A stretch of DNA of 64,000 nucleotides from Zygaena filipendulae (Eukaryota > Arthropoda > Insecta > Lepidoptera > Zygaenidae): positions 880,501-944,500 of the forward strand of contig OU015658.1 of NCBI GenBank assembly GCA_907165275.2, in the 5' to 3' direction. A program made the translations under genes and the position numbers. The stretch's first letter is position 1. The number at the start of each line of letters is the position of its first letter. Shown in pieces: positions 14,601 through 24,200 of the stretch. Below the pieces are notes generated by a model. That model saw only the letters and a program-made list of their open reading frames with translations. It was not told the origin of the DNA and did no database searches.

Positions 14601-16987
14601 CGGGAAGCGTAGGACCGATGGTTGTGGCGGTCCTTGACGGAGACCTATTTCCAGCTGTGAACGTTTTGTCGCTGATATAATAAGGTTATAGTTTAGTCAG
14701 CGAAGGGGGAGAGTGGTACTTTCTCTATGTAGTTAGTAAGTTCCTGTAGATATTAGTATTTGGTGTGCATATTGTACGAGCGGTCCGTGGGCGCTCACCT
14801 CGGTGGGCGCGCCGCCGTGGCGGAACACGGCACACCACGTGACCGCGCACAGCCGCAGCAGCAGCACGTCGCGCTCCACCACCGGCCGCGCCTGCTCCAC
14901 TGTCAGACAACGTCACTACTATACACACCACATAGGTTATATCAATATTATAAATCACCTAGCTATTCCCTGCGGTCTTACCTGTGTTGATTTTGATGTT
15001 CCCGCGGGAATTCCGGGAAAAAAGAACTCTCGTGTCCTTCTTTGTACCCCTGACAGTAGTTTACGGTGATAAGCAGTTCCCTGCATTAATTCCGGAGTTC
15101 CCGCGGGAATTCCGGGATAAAAATTAAGTTGGACCATATTATAAATGGTTACAAAATTTTATCAAAATCCGTTCAGTAGTTTCGGAGTCCATGGCGGACA
15201 AACAACGTGACACCTGATTTATATGTATATATATTAAGATATATTCTGTATCCCTGATGTGTATGCATAAAAAAAACTTGTATACAGTCAGACATAGAAC
15301 CTCATCCTTTTTTTAAATCAGTTTAAACAGCTAGAAGCCAGGAGTTTGTGTAATCCTACATATCCTTATCCTTACTATGATAATTGGAAATGTGAGTTTA
15401 TTTGTTATGCTTTCCGCCTCAAGACCTCAGCAACTTAAACAATCATCATGATTTTATGTAAACACATTGTCTGGGGTACAGAAAAGGACATATTATAGGG
15501 CACTTTTTATCACAGAAATCCTGCGGAAACAATGGAATTAATGCACATGAAACTGTACCCTACTATTATTATAAATGCAAAAGTAACTCCGTCTGTTTGT
15601 CTGCCTATTACGCTTTCACGTCTTATCGGCTCAACTGATCATCATCCACACGCAAAATAGGCGCCCAGTCGTCGAATTGCGGAAACCAGCCCGTTTACAA
15701 ATACAAACTGACCATCATAAAATTTCACATACACGTTGTCAGGGGTACAGGACATATAGAAGGACATTGGGTACTTTTTATCTCGGAATTCCCACGGGAA
15801 CTCTCAACATATTGCAGGTAAAACCGCGAGGAACAGCTAGTACATATTAAATCGTTTCCAAAAAACATGATAAACAGTCAAACATAACCTTAGGTCCAAA
15901 AATAATATTATCAACTATTAGAACTGACACTCACATTCTAGCTTCTGTAGCTTGCTTATTGTAGAGTTGTTCAATGCAAATGGCTGTAGCAAAGCTCCAT
16001 TATTACCAGCCAGCAGCACAATGTTGCTTTGTGGACACCACGTGAACCATGCACCACTGGAGTTAAAATGAAATTTCAATAAGCATTAAAGTGAAAAAGG
16101 ACATAAGAATTACAATTAAAAAAATAATTAATATAACAAAAAAAAAATATAAGTAAGGCTTAGCACATACCTAAACAAAACACTTTTTAAACTCTTCAAT
16201 TGTTTCTTTTCTGGCATCACCAGCAACAACTCAATACCATGGTCTGTAATATATGCTATCTCATTGACTTTCGGCCACACAAACCCTAGGATCTTGGCAT
16301 TTTTCCATTTACAAGTATGTGTGTACTCAACAGTAGTTGGCGTCAAGTCTTTGAAGTTTATGAACTCAACTGTTGCACCTCGATTTTCAGTGTTACGTTG
16401 TATTGCTAGTACTTTGTGGTCTGGTGAGAATTTTATTGAGATTATAGGCCCCCTGTCCTCCATTAAAAAGGACGTACACTTTGAATCGTCCATCCCATTG
16501 ACTGTAACTCCAGCCACTCCACCGGACCTGACTGTGAATACCTAGTAAGGGTATAAATGAGTAGGTAGTATAACTTTAAGGAAATTATTCTTAGAATGAA
16601 AATATGTTTTATATATATTATGTGCAGATCACTTATACACCTACAAGTACACTCTTTTCTATTCTTTAAAAAAAAAGACATATTCTGTATCATCTAAAAA
16701 TATTTTCTTGTTGTCATATTGTTCGCTGATAAATTCAGACATGGCTAGGGTATTTTGTCCCTTAGAGATTGTTCAAGACCTGCAGAGTTAGGATCAAACT
16801 TTCAAAGTTATCTTTATAATAATTGATTGTGACTAATTAAAAAAATGGTAATGAAGGCAAGTTTTACCTGCCCATTCGTATCATCAAAAAACACATTGGT
16901 CACCGGGCTGTCTGCGTCAAATCTTTTCGGCCGCTCTGAAAGCGCCAAATAATATTCATCACTGTCTTTCAAGCTAAACTTTGCCAT
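5402..16987 (-). CDS. RMC1: Regulator of MON1-CCZ1 complex (RMC1/Mic1), 12 exons
   Basis: RMC1 is the third subunit of the Mon1-Ccz1 Rab7 exchange factor and acts on late endosomes and autophagosomes. Coding exons (minus strand) are 16987-16868, 16541-16171, 16056-15935, 14899-14799, 14403-14287, 12924-12792, 11979-11879, 11779-11622, 10699-10543, 9756-9499, 8553-8334 and 5457-5402. They total 1914 bp, 637 residues (the human protein is about 657). Family signatures include DEYYLALSERP (N-terminus), QVFTVRSGG, ITDHGIE, YSGHWVVFQPD, LACQLLALG...LALDMMHRL, EIVEVLLS, RLRGAPDF and GEHC...YYKQI. The N-terminal half is a beta-propeller and the C-terminal half a helical Mic1 domain. Exon 7 uses a weak donor (GTCGGT), chosen because it keeps frame. 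Exons 4-11 are very GC-rich while exons 1-3 and 12 are AT-rich. A 24-bp minisatellite starts at the exon 9 donor. Confidence 0.95.
5520..5743 (+). repeat. Lep1-like repeat, near complete
   Basis: This copy has all the typical parts in order: an AATATTATAATTAATG head, a (TCTG)n microsatellite, GTTACGCTTTCACGCC, GTTGTCAGGGGTACAGAGA, TTTTTATCCCGGAATTCCC and the 3' end GGGGAACAGCTAGT. The CCGCGG hairpins sit just before the CTAG terminus, as expected for a Helitron-type 3' end. It lies 60 bp beyond RMC1 exon 12, in intron 11. Confidence 0.7.
5836..6079. repeat. TTGGAC MITE, copy 1
   Basis: The inverted ends AATTGGACGCAGATAAGCAA and TTGCTTATCTATGTCCAATT enclose about 240 AT-rich bases including CAAAATGGCGCTATAATTTT. 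The same element recurs at about 35522-35758, 36868-37088 and 62664-62902. Confidence 0.75.
6395..6694 (+). repeat. Lep1-like repeat with duplicated 3' half
   Basis: The head TATTTATAAATGCGAAAGTA, CTTTCACGCC and GTTGTCAGGGGTACAG are followed by two successive CCGCGG-like cores. The 3' end is GGGGAACGGCTAGG, slightly altered from the usual CAGCTAGT. Confidence 0.65.
6691..6849. repeat. Foldback element with 31-bp perfect arms and 13-bp flanking duplication
   Basis: 6701-6731 and 6777-6807 are exact reverse complements over 31 bases, with a 45-base loop containing TGACGTTTCGGCTGAG. TAGGTAATTCATT occurs at 6691-6703 and again at 6837-6849, flanking the unit in direct orientation. Confidence 0.75.
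7317..7922. repeat. 606-bp MITE with GGGTACTTGCATGA inverted ends
   Basis: The termini are GGGTACTTGCATGA and its exact reverse complement TCATGCAAGTACCC. Internally there are two TGACGTCA palindromes and the phrase TGCATCGGTAAGATGCATTT. An inverted, truncated relative starts at 43024. It lies in RMC1 intron 11. Confidence 0.75.
8021..8246 (+). repeat. Lep1-like repeat, variant B
   Basis: It has TCTGTCTGTC, TTCCGACTAATCTCTG, CTGGACCGATTTGAAGAGAC, ACTTTCACTATAGCTGATGT and the end CCCCGGAGCTAGTT. It ends 88 bp from the RMC1 exon 11 donor. Confidence 0.6.
8619..8702. repeat. (AC)n microsatellite in RMC1 intron 10
   Basis: An ACACAC tract with scattered G lies about 65 bp upstream of the exon 11 acceptor, so the transcript carries (GU)n there. 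The translated frames across it are artefacts. Confidence 0.85.
9176..9452 (-). repeat. tRNA-derived SINE, copy in RMC1 intron 10
   Basis: On the minus strand the head GACGACCCGATTGGCGCAAT contains an A-box-like segment. It is followed by GGTTCGATTCCCGG, a perfect RNA polymerase III B box, a tRNA-unrelated body, and an (ATT)n tail at 9180-9195. It is not a functional tRNA: no cloverleaf or CCA-end structure is evident. Confidence 0.8.
9862..10542 (-). repeat. 24-bp minisatellite carrying a splice donor in every unit (RMC1 intron 9)
   Basis: About 27.5 head-to-tail 24-bp units begin at base 1 of RMC1 intron 9. Read on the transcript strand, a unit runs GTAAACTCATACGTAGT then CATGCAG, so each unit boundary recreates CAG|GT. 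Units 1, 7, 14 and 20 start GTGAGGTC instead of GTAAACTC, giving a higher-order spacing of 144/168/144 bp. Minor variants are CATGCAG, CACGCAG-type changes (GTCGTGCAG) and one TTATGCAG type. As 24 is divisible by 3, both strands look open in several frames. These are not genes. Confidence 0.95.
11413..11620. repeat. (GT)n/(CA)n-rich tract abutting the RMC1 exon 8 donor
   Basis: Roughly 200 bp of GTGTGCGTG-type repeat starts within about 10 bases of the exon 8 5' splice site. The RMC1 transcript therefore carries a long CA-rich run immediately after the donor. Confidence 0.85.
12012..12385 (-). repeat. Two tandem minus-strand Lep1-like repeats in RMC1 intron 6
   Basis: The first copy starts ACTAGCTGAGCCCCGCGG at 12014 and carries a (C)14 run. 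The second starts GACTAGCTATTCCCCGCG at 12208 and continues through GAATTCCGGGATAAAAAGTA to AACAAACAGACAGACAG. A further plus-strand fragment lies at 12650-12770. Confidence 0.6.
13465..13595. repeat. Short inverted-repeat element in RMC1 intron 5
   Basis: CGCAGACAAAATAATATT near 13468 is matched by AATATTTTGTCTGCG near 13570 in inverted orientation. Intron 12925-14286 otherwise holds a GC-rich patch (13130-13280) and no exon I can support. Confidence 0.45.
14429..14670. repeat. CATAGGGGGCAAACGG fragment followed by an RTE-type LINE tail
   Basis: 14429-14480 matches the family also seen at 4833 and 55180. 14575-14670 (GGACGCGGGAAGCGTAGGACC...CCAGCTGTGAACG...CTGATATAATAAGG) resembles the 3' tail of lepidopteran RTE LINEs and recurs at 46425-46515. 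Confidence 0.5.
14959..15240 (-). repeat. Lep1-like repeat pair, minus strand
   Basis: CCTAGCTATTCCCTGCGG is followed by TTCCCGCGGGAATTCCGGG. A second core TTCCCGCGGGAATTCCGGG lies at 15100-15119, then TCCGTTCAGTAGTTTCGGAG. It is in RMC1 intron 3. Confidence 0.6.
15370..15842 (+). repeat. Two degraded plus-strand Lep1-like repeats
   Basis: A weak first copy (15370-15560) is followed by a better one (15565-15842) with TTATAAATGCAAAAGTAACT, ACGCTTTCACGTC, CACGTTGTCAGGGGTACAG and the end GAGGAACAGCTAGTAC. It lies about 90 bp from RMC1 exon 3. Confidence 0.6.
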
Positions 16988-18223
16988 GCTGTGTACTGAA
17001 ATATTTTTATTCAGCAAAAAAACAGAGTTAGTAGTTTAAAAAAGAGTTGATAAACAAAAACATTATTTTTATTTTTTTTTCTCATTTGTCAATGTCACAG
17101 AAGTCATCAGCTGTTTTTTTTTTAGGTTTACCTCTCTCAGGGAAGGCTAAAAAAACTTAGTCCACACAGCCAATTAAGTTGTATTTTTCCTTCTTCGACG
17201 CCGTAACACAAAAAGAGTTATTTATATCAGAATGCATTGGTGAGATGCATTTCGATGCTTTACTGGAACTTTTGGCTACGGTCTATAGGAAGTCGTATAG
17301 TAAAACGACAGCGGACAACCTCCCGATGGACGCCCCATTTCATTGTTTAGTTCATTACTAATAAGCAAAATTCACCACATTAGCTGAGTAACAGGGTTTG
17401 ATTTAGGGTCTCATTGCCAAAAAATCTTATCTATGAAAGTTCATGGCACTAATACATTGAACACGATGACATACATATTGTTGCAAAACAATGAACTTGT
17501 CTGCTTTATTTTCTTCAACATTCTCGCATTCTCAACCAGTCAATCTACTATACATATAATAATAATAATAATAAGCAATGCATAGCAGTTTCAAATTTCA
17601 AGTAAAATAAATGTATGGACTTATTTCTACATTGTTGTAAGGTTTGCAAATCTCGGAGCCCCCAAAGAAACCAGTTTGAAATGTCATTGCGCACATAAAA
17701 ATATAGTTACAAAATTATTGTTGCATAAAGCACCATAAAACGAACAAAATCTACTTTTAACAATTTCTCATCGACGCGTTAATATAAAGGTATATTATGA
17801 CGGAACATTGATATATTATGTGACGGAACCACCATTTTGGATTCCCGCCAAAAATATCGAGTCCAACGTCAAGTCTCCGTCTGCGAGTCCAACGCATAAG
17901 CAAGCAGATAAGCAAGTTATGAAAGTCCTCAGAAGAATAACTAAGTCATAACCACAAACTACTTAGAGATACTACTCATCAGAGCTACTCATAACCAAAG
18001 ATCAACACCGGTTGATCTACGGTATCCATAGTAACCATCGAAGAAACATTGAAACCGCTCAAACACAAACTGATACCCATTGGTACCTACATGGATAGTG
18101 GATGGAAAGATAATATTATAATCACTACGTCGATAGTGCTAAAGTTTTGCTAAGGTTATTAAAAATACTCTCTAAAAACTTAATCGCACATTGTAATTTA
18201 ATGATTGCGTATATGTAAATAAA
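16988..18223. promoter_or_regulatory. Divergent RMC1/CC2D2A intergenic region
   Basis: The spacer is 1.24 kb between the two start codons. 17110-17350 is a dispersed repeat (TGCATTGGTGAGATGCATTT; related to 41725-41965). An (AAT)n run is near 17562. 17780-18120 appears unique and is the likely promoter core. No TATA box can be assigned with confidence. Confidence 0.5.
17110..17355 (+). repeat. Dispersed repeat sharing GCATTGGTGAGATGCATTTCG
   Basis: TTTACCTC...GGGAAGGCTAAA...AACTTAGTCCACACAGCCAA and ACCTCCCGATG...GCCCCATTT recur almost in full at 41725-41965. Parts occur inside the 7317 and 43024 elements, so these belong to one superfamily. Confidence 0.6.
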
Positions 18224-21200
18224 ATGAGTGGGGAAATAGAACTTCGTTGTTTCCACATAAATAAGGGAAATGATAAAGACGATGAAATATTGGAATACCA
18301 AGAAGATAAAATTAAAGACGATGGCACCAAGCACAAAAATGATCCATTGGAATCAAATTTCAAGAATCGCAAAGTAGATGAATATGATTTCTTTACAAAA
18401 TACGATACGCAAATCGTTGATAAAGTAAATACTAAAAAAACAAAAAAACAAAAAAGAGTTAAGCACTCTAATCTAATGGATTTAATAAGTACCGAACTAG
18501 AATCTCTTACAACGCCTGTGACCGAAAATAGTATATTAACAGTGAATTATTCAGAACAACTAAGAAAACGTAGTCATTTAGTAGTACACACTTCTAACTT
18601 AAGATTTCATAGGCATTTGGATCGTGGGTAAATATTATTATTATTTTTGAAATTAGTACAGTTTAAGTTTAAAATTATCACTCCTACTCAACCTTAGAGC
18701 CAACCCACACGATGCGGTGCGGCTCAGGTCAGCGGCGCCGCTGCGGTATATTAAATACAAAAATGCGTTGTGGCCACACGGCGCCTTGCGGCGCGCTCCG
18801 GCGCCGCGCCGCGCTCGCATCGGACTGGAGACGAGGCGGGGAGAGGAGTAAGCGGCTCGCTGTTGTTTGTCCTGTTCTGTCACGTAGCGATGGGCATGCC
18901 TACTCTCTTTGTCGCCGCTGCGGCGCCGGGGTGCCCGTGTGGTCGCCCATGCGGTGAAATGGTTTGGGCTGAGGCGCCGCACCGCATCGTGTGGGTTGGC
19001 ACTTAATTGAATTCGCGGAAAATAAGAAAAAATGAATTTAATGCATCAACTCTAGTAAGAAGGAAGGTCAATTTTAGTTGTACGTATTACTTTTTTGTCT
19101 GAAATTTTTGTATCAAATTGACACGGGTACTTACGGCCGCACTCAGAGTCGACTTTAATAATTACTTAGTTAAGTATAGATTTTTAAAACAAAACTGCCG
19201 CAATCAAAGACGTTCAGTAAATTAATGTTAATTGGCATTTAATGAGATGTAACTTAATTAGTTAAATGCCAATTAACAATAATTTATTAAACATGTCTGA
19301 TTGCCGCAGTTTTGTTTTAAAAATCTATACTTAACTAAGCAATCATTAAAGTCGACTCTGAGTGCGGCGGTTAGTTTAGTATATATGACTGTTTGTTGCC
19401 AAAACATAAATAAGATAAAATAGCTTTTATGTTCGCTTTGTTTTTTGCCTGTGCATGTGTAAATGCTTTTGTTAGATTTGAACAATTACTATTTATAATC
19501 TGTTACTAATTGTGTAAATAATAAACAAAAATTTTGTAGTTGGAGTTTCAAAACACAAAATGTCAAGTTAGACCCAACGTTCCCGAGAATATTGGACACT
19601 GAAAATGATGAAGTTCAATTTATACCTGTCAAATATGTTAAGCCCGTCAAGTTTGTAGATTTTGCACCAAATAACGACGATGGATATAGAAAGTCAAATA
19701 CTAAGTTTCTTGATATTGAAATAAATAATCTGAAATTTAATCATCATCACGCATTTTCTTTAGAAATGTTACTTTGCATGAAACTTCTGGAATTTTATGA
19801 TCAATACGAAAAGGTTGAAGCTCAGACTGAAAATATTTCACGCGATATTAAAATTAATAGAAAAACAAGAGCTGGCTTAAGGCAAGAGCTTTTAAAAATA
19901 AACAATAAAAGAGAAGATATTCGATTCGACGAAACCTTAAGAAAGTATATGTTTACTATGTTACAGCTAAAACAGGGATATTTCAAAGCATTAGAGGAAC
20001 GCAGAGAGATCGTACACAAACTCATATCTCTGTGGTCTGATATAGAAACAGTGAGAGAGAAGAAAGATTTTGTTCATACTCCTTACGTACTACAAATAAA
20101 TAATGTTTTACTAGACAAAACTCAATATGAGAAAGAATGGAATGAAACATTTGCCGAGGAATATACCGATGTACTCAATAGCATTGAATATGAATATGTT
20201 AGCAAATATTTGGAATACAAAGAAGCCAAACGCAGTAATAATGGGAATGATTCAGCAAAGAAAGTAACCAAACCTAAGTTGCAAGTTGATGAAGAAAAAC
20301 TCAAATTAGATGTTGAAAATGTAGCAAATAACATAGTGACAAAAGAAAAAGCAGAAATAATTTTGATAAGTAATAAAAGCATCTTAACTGATGCAGCAAA
20401 ATCCATTAAACTTATCCATAACTACTCTTTTAGTTTCAAAATTTACGTTGATGATATTTTTGTTTGCGAATCGGAGAACTATAGTTTTAATAACGACAAT
20501 TTCTTTCAAATAGAATTTAATGAATCTTTTTCGATACAGATTTTACCTCAAAATAAAACTATATTTATAGCATTATGTGAAAATAATGAAACTACTGTAT
20601 TATTTAAGAAAGATATACGAAGTATTAGTTTTCGGGAAGACCTTTCTAATGAACATTTCTTGTATGAAATCGTCGTGAAACCAAGTTCGAAACATGTCGG
20701 TAGTGGTCATAACATAAAGGATATTATACTGGCTAACAAAGTTAGACTAAAAAGCACCAGTTTTTTTAAAGGTAATTTATTTACAAATTGTGAAGTCGGG
20801 ATTAAGATTGGATGGAATAAACGATTAAGTCAATCTACATCTGAAGCGATAAAATCATATGACTTTACGAGAAGAAAACTGAAAAGGATAATGCATGGCA
20901 TTGATATACCGAATATAGAATCTCTAAAAGATTTAATAAGTGAAATTTATAATAAAGATATAGATAAAGATGAGGAAATTATAAATAAATTAAGTTATTT
21001 GTGCAAAGGTAATATTAATGTGCACGATAAATTTGAAATTGATGAGGCAAATCCCGACTATATCAGACTTAAATTAATAAATTTACGCAATAATGGTGGT
21101 TTTACAAATGTCCAAAACAAACAAATCCCTTTGTTTACCAGTCAGATATCAACAGAGCATTTAAATTGTCTCCAGCGAAGCAATGAAAACGAATTCAATA

Positions 21201-24200
21201 TGCAATATTTAAATGAAAAGTCATCTGAAATGAGTGCCATTGAGCTGCAAAGATTAATAGGAGCGACATTTGTCCAAAAACTTAACAAAAATATGGTTAA
21301 AAACCTAAACGAACATCTACTTAAGAAAACTTACAGAGACGTTGTGAGAGATTTCCAAGATTTAAGCTTAAGGTAAGACTATTACAGAGATTAATCATTA
21401 TATTAGATTTCAATGTGAAGTAGATAACAAAATATATTTGAAAACTTTTTACAGAGGGCTGTTTAGTAATCAGTCAAATTTGGGCACCCTAGCGACTTTG
21501 TCCAGTAGTACGAAACAAAAATTATTAAACGAGTCGTTGGAGAAAGAGCAAGAAATACAAATTACCGTGATCAGAGCTTATAATTTATTAGATAGAAGTA
21601 CTTTTATGCTAGAAGAGGACAAAATTGATGATGATGATGACGGAAGGATCGCTGGTAAGAGAGCAATGGTTTCGTAATTTACAGAATAGAATTAATATCC
21701 ACTGCAATTAACACTTCGTATTTATTGTCTACAAAACCATGGCATATCATAAAGTTTTTATAAAAACTTATTTATGAAGGTGAAATTAAAAGTAATTTCG
21801 TAGCAATCTTTAGTCCGTTTCAGGGCTCAGACGAAATAAATTTATTTCGTCTGAGTTTCAGGGGATAACGGTCACAAATCTGTAGAAAGTCATCCATTTA
21901 AATATAACGCGATTTTTTCAGGATTCAAGGTTCGACCTCTTAGACCATTCGTGAGAGTGTCTTACAAAGATATTCCAGTGTCAACGGCCACTGCTATCGG
22001 ATGCCACCCCACCTGGAACCAGACTGTCAAAATTAAAACAGTGTAATGAAAATCAAAATTTCTGTCAAAAATCGCTTACATCATTTAATATATTATGTAT
22101 CTGATAGATAAGTGTTCTAAATAATCCATCGTTATTCGTTATAGCATCAACTGTAACAATTCTTATTGTGACAGACCATAAAATCCCAATAAACGATACT
22201 GTGTCTAAAAGTACTTAAGTTTTTAGAGTCTCTGCTTTTTGTAATTATGTTATAAACACCAACTTTCATAATATACGTATCATATTCAGGCTGAAACCCA
22301 TGTCATCGATCCACGTTAACTTATTCGACGAGCACAAAGTGAATATCAGCGAAGCATACCCCGAGGAAGACCAGTCATTCCACAGCAAGACGGTGCATTA
22401 TAGATACTACAACAAATGGCTGGGTACTGTAAAAATACCGTTGTATACCGTATTCGCTTTAGGAACAGTAAGTACCTCAGTGTTGGTCATCGATGATTTT
22501 GAAAAACATGTGCATATGTGTACCGTATTGTAAATAAATACTGTAATTTAAGATATAGTTAAAGAAAAAAAAGGCGATAAACGTTAATTTAAATAATATA
22601 AACTTGGCGCAGCAGTAAAGTTCATTAACCACTAGACAAAAGTTGCCGGGGAAAAGAAACAAGAGAGTCTTTTAAAAAATATATAAAGGTCATATCTTCA
22701 TAATAAATGATTTCAGGTTCGGGAAACATTCAAAATATCAACTCCACCAATACTGCTTGGATACGAAACTGCATCACAGACGAAAGAGAGCACGCAGTCC
22801 TTGATACCAGAAGTAGTACAACTAATGAAGAAAGAAACGTCTTTTGTATCACTTCAAATATCAACAAGCCTCTCGCATTTAGGTGGAGTTCAAGGTTACA
22901 ACCAACCCATACCTCATAGTTCGGAAGACCACTATTTAATAAAGCATTTAAACAATTTCGTAACTGAATACACGAATGATTTTCCATCGCGACACATATC
23001 TTTAACTTTCATCGATAGTTCGGGCAGAAACAAATGTGTCACGCAGTTCCTACAGCCGATACCGCTACCGGATGGTACTAGCTTTCCAAAAAATCCAAAA
23101 TTGCGTTCTGAATCAGCGATGTCTAAAAGTTCTGGTCAGTCAAAGAGTTCTTCATCAAAAAGCAGTGGCAGAAAGAGAGATATCGACGTAGAAAAAGGAA
23201 CTCCCACGATCAATGAAGAAAGAGAATCTGTTCACAGTATGTACGGAGGTAATTGGAGAAGTGACGAACCTCAATTAGTTAAAGTGATAACCGGGTGCTT
23301 GAGATACGTTGCGTTGATTCCTAGTTACGAAGTGACCGAGTCTCACGCAGTCACATTAGGGGGCTTAGTAAGTTATTTGCATAACCGTGTCCGAACCCCT
23401 AAAATAACTTTATTATTACCATGTCTAAAACATTTTTTTTCTTTTTCAGGAACTGCTAAAAGTTCTATATGGTTCGCCATTAGATCATACTATACTTTTG
23501 GCTAGCTACTTTCTCTATTTAGGCGTTAAATGTTGGGTGGCAATCGGAATGGGTATTCCTAATGGTCTGAGCAGTTACGTCTTAGCAAAATATGACTTAG
23601 CCACCCACAACATAGTCATGAGTACAGATAAGTTTTACAGAAGCACAGGAATTTTGAACAAAAGCGATGGGTTCGTATGGCATGTATACGATGCCTGCAA
23701 TGGCGAAAGATATGAATTGAGGGACATCAGCTGTCCATTGAAAACTGTGGATTACGTCTTTGATAGTGAAAATGTGAGATTTCTTCATACTTATACTTTT
23801 TGCAGTACAACACAACAAAATAGTTACAACTGGCTACATACTTTTTCAGATATGGGTAAATATGCAATCGTCACTAGACTGTGAGAGCATGGCTTTCGAT
23901 TTTTCACGGACGTCGGATTGGCAACCGGTTAGTATGAACGTGATATTTACTGTTTATTACGTCACTAGAATGTCAGGATTCCCTCGGTAGTTCTTAGTAT
24001 TGGGTTGAAACTCACCCTATATCCAAGACCATGAGTAGATGTATCCAGACGCGGATCTACGGGGGGCGGTGGTTTGACACGGCGTCCCCGGGGTCTCGAG
24101 GACTACTGCTATTAGGTACCTACTTTGATCGGATCTTACAAAAACTCGTGACCCTGTAAATTCTAAAAATTTCGTGGTGCAACAAAATTCCCCCCCCCCA

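Noticed and set aside
18653..19006. Overlapping open frames of 66-109 residues
   Set aside because: They fall wholly in a GC-rich inverted-repeat element within CC2D2A intron 1.
23774..23884. Continuation of CC2D2A exon 7 to a stop at 23884
   Set aside because: Splicing 23773 to 23850 restores IWVNMQ, which matches the family and joins to the next exons. A 32-base intron ending at 23805 was also tested, but it is too short and leads to a stop.
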